Source: Eledone cirrhosa (lineage: Eukaryota > Mollusca > Cephalopoda > Octopoda > Eledonidae). From it: a stretch of DNA of 64,000 bases. The stretch is from contig OZ024740.1 of the NCBI GenBank assembly GCA_964016885.1, positions 301,365,786 through 301,429,785 of the forward strand, given 5' to 3'. Under the pieces are notes generated by a model that was not told where the DNA came from, ran no database searches, and saw nothing but the letters and a program-made list of their open reading frames with translations. This document shows, piece after piece, positions 11,466 through 23,726 of the stretch. A program made the position numbers and the translations under genes. How positions within the stretch are numbered: the stretch's first letter is position 1; the number at the start of each line of letters is the position of its first letter.

Positions 11466-11977
11466 TTGGAAGGCCCATATATATATATATATATATAATA
11501 TATTACCCCCTCCGCCTCCGTGGTATTTTCTTCGGGGTTATAAGAGGCTTAGCTCTGTTTCTTGACCGTTATATCGCGTGACTATCTCCCCCTCCGCCTT
11601 TTGGGATTCTTTCTCACGTCGTGTAGACGCGTTCTTGAGACTAGTAAAATGAGGTATCCTCTTGATAAGTCGGCAGACCTCGCAAGGACTCTATATCTTT
11701 ATGATGTATTGTTTTTGTTTATGCCACGAAACTACGTAGTCGAGGAATCTAGGAGCAGTTTAGGTATGATACATTTTATTACTAATTATATCTAAATGTT
11801 TCTTCTCTCTTCATAATGTATTTTTAACTCTGATACTGGTTCAGTCTAGTTCAACCGGATTGGTCTGTCCCAGTCATTCATTGAGCAACATCGGTGAAGT
11901 TGGCACCCTTAACTCACGGTTGGGTGCGGATGCATTCATGTATATGTGTGTGTCCGCATGTATCTGTGTGTTTCTAA

Positions 11978-12043
<66 letters not shown>

Positions 12044-12047
<4 letters not shown>

Positions 12048-12242
12048 GAAGGAAATGTGGTAAGGAACCAGGTGGACCATAACGCACCAAAGTACTCAAT
12101 ACTTAGAGTAGAGTGGGTAATAGGAACCAGTAAGACCCCGACGGCTGAGCTCAAGCCGTTTCGCCGGCTAATTCTATCCAGAATTAGCCGTCGAATTAGC
12201 TGTCGAAACGGTTTGAGCTCAGCCGTCGGGGTCTTACTGGTT

Positions 12243-12246
<4 letters not shown>
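12044..12246. mobile_element. TA-embedded hairpin repeat family, copy 1
   Basis: The unit is flanked on both sides by (TA)n. It starts ACGAAGGAAATGTGGTAAGG, has a ~75-bp unpaired part (TACTCAATACTTAG inside), and ends in a hairpin at 12121-12246 whose arms carry AGGAACCAGTAAGACCCCG, ACGGCTGAGCTCAAGCCG and their inverses. Related copies lie at 19120-19318, 35661-35782 and 37443-37616. No ORF. Confidence 0.8.
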
Positions 12247-12285
<39 letters not shown>

Positions 12286-12383
12286 GCCTTCCAATTTCCT
12301 TTTACATTATATACATGTTATATTTGAAAATTTTGAAATTATTTTTAAGTAAACATGACCCAACGGGTCACGGGTGGTCTAGT

Positions 12384-12393
12384 ATGTACTAAT

Positions 12394-12442
<49 letters not shown>

Positions 12443-14130
12443 AAAAAAGGTTCGAAAAGGGCGCCTGGTATATATATGAAAAGGGTCTCTACAATATGTG
12501 TCTTTTGTTTATATGAATAAATAAACGACACATTAAATAAGAACTAACCGCACAGGACAACACCCCTCCTTAAATACATAATATATGCAAGGAATCTAGA
12601 TATTTTTGTAATCATTTACAATTAAACATTAATTAAGAACAGATTAAACGAGGGTTTTATTTTTGTAAACCTGCAGCAACACAGGTTATCTAAAAGAGGT
12701 TACATATATCGGTTAAATAACGCTTGAAAATGGGGAAATTATTCAGATCCGGTGACAAGAATAAAATTCCCCAGCTACATTATGGTGTATTTATTATAGC
12801 CGTCTTTAGCCATTTTACTACAACTGCGTGGTTTAAAGTATAGAAGAAACAAATATACTTTCAGAATTTCCCATGTTTAATTATTTGATGGAATTCAAAT
12901 GTCTTTTTTTTTGTTTTCCTTGAAAATATTTTTTTCTTTCATTGGAAATAAAATATTTAAATGATTGGAATATGTTTGTTTATCTTGAAATTCTTGCAAT
13001 TCATCTTTTAAATACAGCCTGTACAATACATTAGCAACATGATTTTTGTAACCGCATATTATTAACTGGTTTTTCGTTCATTAACTCCAAATTGTCAGTT
13101 TGCTACATTCACGTTTAAATGTTGTCACATAATTATATTGTCTGGATGGTTTTCAAAGATTTTAATAATTTATATTGAATTTGATTCAAGGTTAATTGTT
13201 ACAATTATTCACTGATTATTGGTCATGTTAGCTTGTATTTATTTAATTTGAAAGGCATCCAGTCTCCAAAAACATTAGACACTTCGTTAACACTGTCAAA
13301 TATTCTAGAAGAAAAGTCATTGGAACATGCAGAATTATTTGAAAGAATGGTGTAATGAATGTGATTTTAATGAAGAAGAAATTTGGTTTGGAAGTTTGTT
13401 AAACAAGTGGCCTCTAATTACAATCCTAATACAAGTACAAATGATGAGAGCGTATAAAATGCATCTGTACTTCAATATTAACAATAAGACAAAAAATGTG
13501 AGGGTGATCAAATTATGCAAATATGGATTTTTTTATATTAATATCATTCGATGATTGTGTGTATCTACTTGATCCCTTTAACATATTATGAATCGACTGT
13601 AAACAAATAAACCAAACTTGATATATGAGCGTAGGTGGACGACATAGTTGAATGTAGTTTTACTAACACGTTGCTAGGTGTATCTCTACATGAAGATCTC
13701 CACTTTTCTTCAAATATAATTTAGAAAACAAAAATTGCAAAGAGTATAATCCCGAGTTTAAATAACATAGTAATATTATTTGGAAGCATTATATATTTAC
13801 TGAATAGTCTAGTATGTTCATGATTTTTGAAACAACCCCTAATATCGTATCTCCTCATGATAACACAAGAAAATACACGGGATTTTAAGTATGACCATGG
13901 ATACTTAAAGATTGATAATTCTTAACCCTCAGAGTGCCAGCTACAGCGGTACTGCAGTCGTGATATGCAGAACTGTCACTTCTCCTCGTCCGACGTAGAG
14001 ATCTACCATCACTTTGGGGTGGGTGAGATATGTCTTCTCTTGCGAAAATGATATAGCTTTTATTATGTATTTTGCCTCATTTCTCCCATGTCTCATGGTA
14101 CTCTACTTTTTGGTTTTCAGAGGTTGGCAA
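12384..14130. other. AT-rich stretch without recognisable gene
   Basis: A (TA)n tract at about 12397-12439 is followed by 1.7 kb of AT-rich, apparently single-copy sequence. Small ORFs such as 13327-13554 have no recognised domain and no flanking gene signals. Nothing else could be assigned. Confidence 0.5.
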
Positions 14131-14132
14131 GT

Positions 14133-14300
14133 CTGGCTATATAATTGTTTCTACGTTTGGCACAAGGCCAGCAATATCCAGTGCATTACTGGTACTTTAT
14201 TTTATCTACCCCTGTAAGGATGAAAGGCAAAGTTAACCTCGACAGGATTTGAATTCAGACCGTAAAGGGACGTAACTATGCTGGAAAGCATGGCGTCTGA
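14133..14300 (-). mobile_element. Cephalopod tRNA-derived SINE, partial
   Basis: Reverse orientation copy: tail complement ATAATTGTTTCTACGTTTGG at about 14140, the GGCACAAGGCCAGCAAT core, then GATGAAAGGCAAAGTTAACC and GGACGTAACTATGCTGGAAA. It stops at GGCGTCTGATAT, so the tRNA-like 5' end is missing. Confidence 0.88.
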
Positions 14301-15910
14301 TATAATGACTGAAGTTAAGCTTTAGAAAAGTAAGGTTGTTGATATTAACTCATATCCATCGGTTAAACTCATTTTAGATCATTGATAAATTTTAAAATAT
14401 GGTGTTAGTGAATAGGCAAATTTTCTAAATCGGACACTTTAATGTATTTTCGTGTTTTATAATCATATGTCCGCTTTAAGACCATCTCGGTATGAACTAT
14501 GAGTAATCTATGACTATGTTGTTTTTTTCCGACAGGTCTTAATTGTAGGTTTGAAGATATATTTTCTTGTGGAACTATATTTGTTTGAATGGTTGAGATG
14601 TCCACATTTTAAACATCATCTTCTGTTCAATATCTTTCAATTTGTGTTTAATTTTGATTTGCCGTGAGGCGCTGATTGCATTTTGTGTGGTAGTGCTTCA
14701 TTGTTTTTGTTATGTTTCATATTTACATTGTTTTCCGTAACAAGTGTCTGCATATGTTGTCGATCAATTGTTCATTTATGTACGATGGATATATGGGATT
14801 GGTCTTCTATTGACGTATTTTTATTGAGTTCAAAGATATGTTTTTACGTGGTGACTGTTTTTATAGTTTCATTATATTTCGATGAGCCTCTCAATTTCAA
14901 TTTGTTATCTTGTTGTTTATTGCAAACAGCCGCAAGTTTGAAATGCATATTCATTCATGTTTTTCATTTCGTCAATTAATTATTATTTCATAACTCATGT
15001 ATCACATTTAGAGTGCTATTGCGTGAACTTGTGGCTACGAGAAATATGGAAGATTATATTATTGAGCCTCAAAATTTCTTTGTATGTTTGCTGTTTGTAG
15101 TTTATTTAATTATGTTATTTTAGCATCGATGGTATTCTTATAGCCGTTCTCACACGAAAACACATACTGCATGATCCACTCAACACGTTAACCATATTAC
15201 TATTGTATTAATATATTTACCTTATTTTGTACAGTGATGTGGTAATTGTATGTTTTTAGTACTCTGTCTACTAGTACTGTGAGACCTTCATATCTGCTCA
15301 CTTCCCATGTGCCGTGTGTGACTGGAGTGACAGATTGTGATCATTTCTTTTGTTCCTACTGCTATATGGGTATCCCATGCTAATCATCTTCTTTACATAC
15401 TCTGCATCCCTTTCATCATTTCATCTTACATGCATGAGATAACACTCATCTGTTGCAATGAAGGAGTTACACAATATATGTGTCTCTCCTCCACCACATT
15501 CCCCCTCTCCTCCTCTTACTCTCCGTCTTCTTCCCCGTCTATCTACTTGACATTCTCGCCGCAGTTATCATGTCCCTCACATCCTCACCGTCGTCATCAT
15601 CCTTATCGTCATCCATTTTATTACACTACTCTTGATTGCTTCACGTGCGCTGCTTTATCTCTGTAGATGAGAATAATCAAATCACCTATTCCATAATAAT
15701 CATTGATGATTCCTCTGTGTGAAGACTCATATGTACCAGATCCTTAACTATATCCCAATGAAAATTATTCTTCATTAGAATGAGAATATATGTTTTTTGT
15801 GAACAGTCGTTGAATCCCTTCTGTACTGGTGTTAACATAAATTACAATACTGCTTTATATGAAAGTGGTGTAATTGAACTAAAATATTTCATAGTACATC
15901 GAGAGATAAT
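14301..15910. other. AT-rich spacer, nothing recognised
   Basis: Unremarkable AT-rich sequence; a pyrimidine-rich patch (CTCCTC, CATCATC) lies at about 15485-15620. ORFs at 14683-14979 and 15337-15666 show hydrophobic low-complexity translations without known motifs, and I do not call them genes. Confidence 0.5.
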
Positions 15911-15934
15911 TCAGCCTATTGACATATATATATG

Positions 15935-16115
<181 letters not shown>

Positions 16116-16329
16116 ATGGGGTGCGTGTACTCATATCAAATATATAGTTGAAAAGATAAGTTCTTTAGTTCCTTCGATGTATATGATTTTATCTGCTCTC
16201 TCTTCATGTCTGCCTTTACTACAGATTTCTCCATTTCTCTATCCAAAGCTATAAAACAAAATATTAAGCGACTTGGTAATTATTTACTAACATATATACA
16301 TCATTGTCTACATACATTTTAGCTAATGT

Positions 16330-16535
<206 letters not shown>

Positions 16536-18343
16536 AGGTATCCACAGTAAGTTGAGGGTTCTATTCTGCATGAAGAAGTCGATGTAATCCATATGTTTAA
16601 AATGTTGTACGTTAAGATAAATCCCGGATAACAATAAAATATTAAAAGGAAAACAGTGTTAAAACAATTAAATAAAACATCAAGTCATTTGAGATATATT
16701 TCACTGCTTCACGATTGTTCCTAGGTGATGATAATACATTGTAGCTGTACTCCGTTATTGATCTATGTAATTTTAGTTACAATATATCAGATAAAGAGAA
16801 TATATATATACATATATATATATATAAAATGTAAAATTATGTGTAAAAAAAAAAAATAGAGAGAGAGAGAGAGAGAGTGAGACAGAAAGAAATGAGAGAA
16901 AGATTGTATGTTGTAATATTAGTAGTTAATTCCCAATGTTAACCGTGATTGGATGACAGTATATTTATATAGTTAGCTTTAGTTATCTCACCGCCTAATT
17001 TCTTGGAGTATCGTGTTAAATGTGCCAACGTATAGTCGTATTTGCCATCTTTGCTAATACTTTCTACAACTAAATCTGATACTATTTTACCAATGTGTAG
17101 ATAAAATTTATATTTTCTGCATTGGAGCTCTAACTAATGTTATTTATGTATATGTAATTACTTGACACTGCTATTAATTCTCGTTCGCTGATTGTAGGTT
17201 ATAAGTAAATATGCATATTTCAGAATTAATAACTCAACGATTTACGTAAGGAGAAGAATATGTGAAGTTCTAGTTTTTTTTTTGTATGAAACTATATTCG
17301 AAACAATGATGATGGCATTTGATATCGTAACATTAAAAATATAGGACGTGTGATATATGACATATACGCCCATATTCCCGGGTCTATTCCATACGTAATG
17401 TAAGAGTAAAGTTTATGCAGCCATGTGTGGCCACTATGGCTTTGTATATCTTTTCCTATCGCTATACATTTATTAAAATGTCCGAGCAATTCTACTGATA
17501 TTATTAATAGTAAGTCATTTTACCAATATTAATTTCATTTGCATTCATGCGAGGATATTTTAAAACTAAAGATTGAGGGAAATTACATTAGCGATTATAT
17601 ATGAATTTCCTTGTTAATTTCCTGTGAATTTCATATAAATTCATGTTGAACAAAAGCTTTGTGTCATTCAATGGACTTCGTTGCTTACTTCTAAGATGAT
17701 CATTTATAGGGTTACTCATTCTGGTTCAATGACTATTAAACTCACAACAGTATACTTTTTATTTTATATTGACAAGTTTCTTTAGTAATATCTCAAAGGA
17801 ATTCTTGGAATTCTATTTGCAATTGAAACACTATTTCATAAGAATAAAATAGACCGTTTAAATTATGCATGTATAAATCAATTAAACTGTTATAAATTGA
17901 AGCATACACAACATAGTATGACTGATGAGAACTAATTTACCTGCTCGTGATATATATGTCTTGATATTAACATTCTGTCATGATGATTTGAAATATTTAT
18001 AATGGGATATTATTCATAGTACAATATCTGTACAATATTGGGTCGTGTGACTGCAATATTTTATTTCGAATGTCTGAAAAAATATATGCATATATATATA
18101 TAAACACTAATATGTGTTTGTTGTTTGAGTGTGTATGTATGTATATAGAAACCCACTCAGTATCCTCCACTCATCGATGACTACGTTGATAAGAGGTCTT
18201 CCTTGTTTTCGCAACGCAACCACTATATAGATATAAGTGTACGCGTGCCTATGGATGTGTGCTTGTATATATATATACATATAAATATATATACGCACAC
18301 ACACACATATATATATGTGTGTATATATATATATATATACACG

Positions 18344-18380
<37 letters not shown>

Positions 18381-18480
18381 GCAAAAGATCTATTTAAAGT
18401 TGTTGGGATACAACAAGCAAATATTTTTATAACTGATATAAAGCACTCGACATGTTTTTGGAGTAGATATACGATATTAA
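16536..18480. other. AT-rich spacer with CA/TA microsatellites
   Basis: Mostly non-repetitive AT-rich sequence. Microsatellites are at 16800-16880 (TA, A-run, GA) and 18095-18380 (TA and CA). No supported gene. Short ORFs here (17292-17489 minus) have no recognised domain. Confidence 0.5.
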
Positions 18481-18722
18481 TAAATGGAAACTATATTTAT
18501 AAAACCATATTTATTTTATGATACATATTTCAGGGATACCATATTAAATTATGGTATGCCTTCATCAGACAAAATACAATATATAACAGTTTTACAAATA
18601 GCTATTTGTAAAATTGTTATATATTGTATTTTGTCTGATAAAGGCATACCATAATTTAATATGGTATCCCTGAAATATGTATCATGAAATAAATATGGTT
18701 TTATAAATATAGTTTCCATTTA
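18481..18722. repeat. 242-bp near-perfect palindrome carrying hammerhead-like cores
   Basis: The two 121-base arms are reverse complements with about three visible mismatches and no loop; the centre is ACAAATAGCTATTTGT. On the minus strand the left arm contains CTGATGA (18568 to 18562), a long stem II (ATACCAT/ATGGTAT), GAAA and a possible two-pair stem III before TATC, which matches hammerhead ribozyme order. The right arm on the plus strand has the same layout but CTGATAA in place of CTGATGA. I infer two head-to-head copies of a Penelope-like terminal segment. Confidence 0.75.
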
Positions 18723-18733
18723 TGTATATATAT

Positions 18734-18786
<53 letters not shown>

Positions 18787-19067
18787 TATATGCATTGACA
18801 GCCGTGCCTTACGATAAGAGCATCGACTCTAGACTGTAAGCTATAAAATACATCTAATTTAACACTGTTTCAATCTTTCATATGAAGATGATGTACACCT
18901 AAATAACACAGGAATTGCCTTACGGTGACAATGTTTATCTACCTGAAATGTGTATTAAAGATACAAATAAAGCCAGTTGATGATCATCCTCTGCATGTTT
19001 AATTTCTTTAGTATATTGGTCTGTTATACGTCTACGAAATATGGATCAATATGACAGTACGTATGTG

Positions 19068-19119
<52 letters not shown>
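18723..19119. other. TA tracts and unassigned sequence
   Basis: (TA)n at 18723-18783 and about 19071-19120 flank roughly 290 bases of AT-rich sequence in which I recognise nothing. Confidence 0.5.
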
Positions 19120-19123
<4 letters not shown>

Positions 19124-19317
19124 AACAAGTAAGACCCCGACGGCTGAGCTCAAGCCGTTTCGACGGCTAATTCTGGACTGAGTCCAGAATTACCCGTCGA
19201 AACGGCTTGAGCTCAGCCGTCGGGGTCTTACTTGTTCCTATTACCCACTCTACTACCCTAAGTATTGAGTACGTTGGTGCGTTATGGTCCACCTGGTTCC
19301 TTACAATATTTCCTTCG

Positions 19318-19318
<1 letters not shown>
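19120..19318. mobile_element. TA-embedded hairpin repeat family, copy 2 (most complete hairpin)
   Basis: The hairpin at 19121-19239 pairs almost completely, with GGACT and AGTCC around the central G at 19180. The unpaired part (TTACCCACTCTACTACCC ... CCTTCGTTATATA) follows to 19318. It is in the opposite orientation to copy 1 and again sits between (TA)n tracts. Confidence 0.85.
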
Positions 19319-19395
<77 letters not shown>

Positions 19396-19482
19396 ATATA
19401 TATATATGTATGTATATATATATATATACATATATATATAAAGGTGAAAGGAACGATTCTTTGCTTAAACTTTAATCTGTTA

Positions 19483-19549
<67 letters not shown>
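19319..19549. repeat. (TA)n tracts around a short repeated motif
   Basis: Two long TA tracts flank GATTCTTTGCTTAAACTTTA at about 19454. The same phrase, followed by ATCTGTTATTTTAATA and TA repeats, occurs at about 21290-21327 and partially at about 23982-24006, so it is the end of a dispersed repeat. Confidence 0.7.
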
Positions 19550-19552
<3 letters not shown>

Positions 19553-20377
19553 CGTATGTGAACGTACATACATGTATGTATACAGACGTAGAGTAGTATG
19601 TATATATAGATATACATGCACATATATATATATATATATATGTACGTATGGGTTTTCCGAACATTTATTATAATGTTCGGTTTGTTTATAAACAAACAGC
19701 CCGAATTAAGCCATACAGTGTTCAGCAACCGTCGTCGCCCTTTTGTTCAACACTGACAAAGGAACGATGAACTAGTTTCAAGCTTATTAGCTATCGTCAG
19801 CATCGCATACCTTCCTGTCAGTGATTGAATGTCTTAAAGTATATACATTCCTAATGCATATTAACGGCTGAGCAGCCTAATTTGCATATGGAGTCGGCCG
19901 GGCGTACCGAAAACGATAAATGGAAAAGAATGAAATGAAATTTCATTTGTCACTGTTAGTACGGGTGATACTTAAATATAAGTATGTATACGTACATACA
20001 TATACGTATACAGACGTACAGTAGTGTGTATATATACACATACATGCACACATATATATATGTACGTATGGGTTTACCGAACATTTATTATAATGTTCGG
20101 TTTGTTTGTAAACAAACAGCCTGGATTAAGCCGTACAGTGTTCGGCAACCATCGTCGCCCTTTTGTTCAACACTGACAAAGGAACGATGAACTAGTTTCA
20201 AGCTTATTAGCTATCGGCAAACTCATACGTACATATATATATATCTGTGCATGTATGTGTATATATAAATACTACTGTACGACTGTATAGATATATGTAT
20301 GTAAGTATACATACTTATATTTAAGTATCAGCCGTACTAAGAGTGAGAAATGAAATTTCATTTCATTTTTGTCCATT

Positions 20378-20379
<2 letters not shown>
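19550..20379. mobile_element. ~420-bp dispersed repeat, full copy plus partial copy and inverted end
   Basis: A copy at about 19550-19965 contains a CCGAACATTTAT/ATAATGTTCGG hairpin, GTTTGTTTATAAACAAAC, TTGTTCAACACTGACAAAG, TAACGGCTGAGCAGCCTAA and GGCCGGGCGTACC. A second copy starts at about 19968 and breaks off near 20217. An inverted copy of the left end then follows to 20379, so 19917-20379 folds back with ~150-base arms (GAAATGAAATTTCATTTC-type ends). A third copy is at 36756-37200. No coding sequence. Confidence 0.75.

Positions 20380-20382
<3 letters not shown>

Positions 20383-20447
<65 letters not shown>
20383..20447. repeat. (TA)n tract
   Basis: About 60 bases of TA dinucleotides with one TG interruption, forming the left flank of the large foldback element. 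Confidence 0.95.
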
Positions 20448-20449
<2 letters not shown>

Positions 20450-21203
20450 AAGAAAAAAAGTTGAAATCGAAAATGCAACTGGAGTCTTATTTTTTTAAAA
20501 ATATATATATTTCTTTGGTTCATTTACCGGTTTCGCAGTTCTTCTGCTTTTCAAAAGTAGAATTGAGATTGAGGGTCTGTGGTTTTTCTCACATCTGGTT
20601 GGTCTTTGAATGTTACTTGTTTTATATGGATAAAAGTGGCTAGGAACGCCAGGTTTTTAGAGAAGTAATTTGATAGGTTGGTCAATAAGTATAATAAAAT
20701 TCGAGCCAGTTCGCGTTACAAAGTTCTTCAAACAAGGGGGGGGGGGGTGGCTCAGATTGTTTTTTCATATATGAGTGTTTGAATTTTACTTAAGTAAAAA
20801 AAAATTCAAACACTCATATATGAAAAAACAACCTGAATCCCCCCTCCTTGTTTGAAGAACTTTGTAACGCGAAATAGCGCGAAATTTATTATACTTATTG
20901 ACCAACCAATTAAATTACTTCTCTAAAAACCTGGCATTTCGAGCCACTTTTTCCCTATAAAATAAAACAAGTCACATTCCAAGACCAACCAGATATGAGA
21001 AAAACCACAGACCCTCCATCTGAACTCTACTTTTGAAAAGCAGAACTGCAAAACCGGTAAAGGAACCAGATAAATATATATATATTTTTTTAAATATAAG
21101 ACTCCAGTTGCGTTTTCGACTTCATCTTTTTTTTCTTTATACTTTCACTCGTGTAGGACACCTCGGTTATTTTTTCATTTTATAACAAAACCTCACTTTC
21201 TAA
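20448..21203. mobile_element. Large foldback element with ~345-bp arms, copy 1
   Basis: The left arm (20448-20791) and right arm (20792-21141) are reverse complements with small differences, meeting at the palindrome TTTTACTTAAGTAAAA (20784-20799). Matching blocks include GAAAATGCAACTGGAGTCTT with its inverse at about 21100, TTTACCGGTTT, CACAGACCCTCCATCT and TTTGAAGAACTTTGTAACGC. The right arm continues to 21203 through CACTCGTGTAGGACACCTCGG and CCTCACTTTCTAAT. A second copy lies at 58225-58690. No ORF of note. Confidence 0.85.
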
Positions 21204-21639
<436 letters not shown>

Positions 21640-23090
21640 GCCCCTACCACACTCACGCTACAAACCATGCCCTTAGTCTCTTCAACTCTTTCTCCTTCCC
21701 GCCTGGTCCCTCGCGCCTTCTCTTTACACTGGATATCACGTCTCTATATACCGTCATCCTTCACGATGACGGCTTCCGCGCTCTCCAACATTTTTTGATT
21801 TACGTCCTACACCTTGCTCCAGCACTACCACTCTTCTCCGTCTGGCTGACTTGCCCCCCCCCCCCAATGGTGTTTCTTTTTCTGGTGAATTTTATCACCA
21901 GGTCTCTGGGGTAGCGATGGGGACCAGAATGGGACCAAACTATGCCAACTCTTTTGTTGGCTACGTGAAGCCGAGATCTTCTCCCAGTATGCTGGACCGA
22001 CTCCTAAGCTATATGGTTGTTATATCGACGACTCTATCGTCGCCACCTCTCTATCACGAGAAAGCTCGATTGTTTTCTTTCTTTTGTCTAATCTTTCCAT
22101 CCTGCTCTCATTTTCACCGCCTCCGTCTCCGATTCTTCTGTGGCTTTTCTAGATAGCTCTCTATCTATTAATCACTCTCACCTCACCCTCTACTTCCATC
22201 TTCATTAAACCAACAGACTCCCAATCTTACCTCGACTTCACCTCCTCGCATCCAACCCACACCAAACACTCCATACTCTATTCCCAATTCCTGCATCTTC
22301 GTCGGCTCTGTAGCGAGTACGACGATTTCGAAACCGATTCCGTTTGCATGGCTTCCTACTTCATCCGGCGTTGATATCCCCCACCCTGATCCAAGCAGTT
22401 CTCACCTGCGTCCGTGAAAGAGAACTACCACAGCCCTCTCACATCACCCACACTCTCCCAACACCCGTGTTCCTTTCCCTCTCACAACCACCCCATCATC
22501 CTACCACTTCGGCAACATATCCTCCGTTCCTTCCGTATCCTCCTTCTGATCCCGTTACTTCTCACTTTTTCCAAACCCACCCATTACTGCTTTTAAGCAC
22601 GTCCGCAACCTCCTGCTTCACCGTTCCTTTTCATCCTCTCCCACGACTCCACCTGGCTCTCATCCTTGTTCCCGTTCCCGCTGCAACAGTTGTCCCTTTA
22701 TTTCCACCCACACCACTCTTACAAACCCTAACGGGTCTTTCCATATCTACCATTCCTTCACCTGCACACCCACCCACGTTGTCTATGCTCTCCCGTGTTC
22801 TCTCTGCGGGTGTTTATATATCAGACAAACGGGATGCCGTATGGCGGACCGTTTTGCCGAACATTTGAGAGACATATGACTCGGTTTGGATACTCTTGTC
22901 GCCCGTCATTTATGTTCTCCTGGTCATTCTTCCCTACATGTTACAGTCATGGGTGTCTTTTTACATCATGGATCAAAAGCGCAGGACGGACAAAGTCTGA
23001 TTCACCGCCTTGGGTCGTTTTCCCCTCTTGGACTCAACTCACCTCCCCAATGTCTCTAATACCCCGTCCATTATCACACTCCTAGATTAC
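21640..23090 (+). pseudogene. Penelope-like element (family C) RT and GIY-YIG remnant, multiple shifts
   Basis: Penelope-like elements couple a telomerase-related reverse transcriptase with a GIY-YIG endonuclease. Motif A is DITSLYT at about 21736-21756. GVAMGTRMGPNYANSFVGYV is in the frame of 21851 onward, next to a C-run that causes a shift. The catalytic YIDD is at 22021-22032 in another frame, followed by DSIVATSLSREKLDCFLSF. SYLDFTSSHP appears near 22220. The C-terminal part (frame of 22673) has RCNSCPFIS, then VVYALPCSLCGCLYIRQTGCR (YIR where YIG is usual) and RMADRFAEHLRDI, with a TGA at 22877. The reading order matches a whole 3' half of the element. Confidence 0.85.
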
Positions 23091-23589
23091 TCTCGCTTTC
23101 TCTTGTTCATTAGCAGCTTCTCTTACAACAAATACAGACCGACTATATATGCTCACTCCACTTTTCCCTTCACTGCTCTGTATACACACATACACACCCT
23201 TATATTAACATACTTTTGTTCATAGCTTGGTACTTACAAGCTTACACACACTTTTATTCACATATACTCACGCATTTCTTCTTAGCTTCGTACGGACGTA
23301 TAATAACACACACACACGCACGCACACACATACATACACACACATACACACACACGCATGCTTACACACGTGCACAAAGCATAGCTCTTTTGACAAAACG
23401 TTTTTTTTTTCCATTTCAGGTAGATGCGCTCCATCATCCACTTTTCTAATAAATAAATCATACACAAAAAACCCGCACCAACAGTTTAGCAAGAGATGTC
23501 AACATGAATGGACCTGTTATTTTTATCTAAAAACTTTTTCTTCCGCTTCCATCCCGCTCGTCGTCTTAATCTATCTTATTTCTCATTCT
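23091..23589 (+). other. 3' untranslated part of family C, CA-rich
   Basis: Sequence between the GIY-YIG remnant and the terminal hammerhead-like segment. (CA)n lies at about 23309-23366. No ORF beyond HT-repeat translations. Confidence 0.5.
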
Positions 23590-23722
23590 TTCTTCGGGTG
23601 AAGGACTAGCGTCCGAAACCTTAAGACACTCTTCCTGCTATATCAAGCGCTGACCTAATATATCCCTTCCATATACTGTACCGATTGTGTTGTTATTCTT
23701 GTTTACCTTTTAAATACATATA
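23590..23722 (+). repeat. Family C terminal segment with decayed hammerhead core
   Basis: GGTGAAGGACTAGCGTCCGA followed by AAC keeps stem II (GGAC/GTCC with loop TAGC) and GAAAC, but CTGATGA is degraded. It is followed by TATATCAAGCGCTGACC and ACTGTACCGATTGTGTTG. Related segments are at 41504-41640 and 57113-57245 and, more decayed, 32640-32712. Confidence 0.6.
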
Positions 23723-23726
23723 TATC

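Larger units (their letters stand above)
10792..12382 (+). mobile_element. Candidate non-autonomous Helitron with nested insertions
   Basis: The right end has a Helitron-like terminus: GACCC at 12357-12361 pairs with GGGTC at 12365-12369, followed nine bases later by CTAG at 12379-12382 and then T. The left candidate starts TCTATATACTACTAAAAC at 10792, preceded by A. Helitrons typically begin TC, end in a subterminal hairpin plus CTRR and insert between A and T; both junctions fit. The inside holds a foldback (11111-11465), a TA-embedded hairpin repeat (12044-12246) and TA tracts, which I read as later insertions. A GGGTGTTACCC hairpin near 10964-10974 could instead mark an earlier 3' end. 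No transposase. Confidence 0.4.

Noticed and set aside
11562..11795. 77-codon ORF between foldbacks
   Set aside because: No domain recognised, and it lies inside the candidate non-autonomous Helitron interior.
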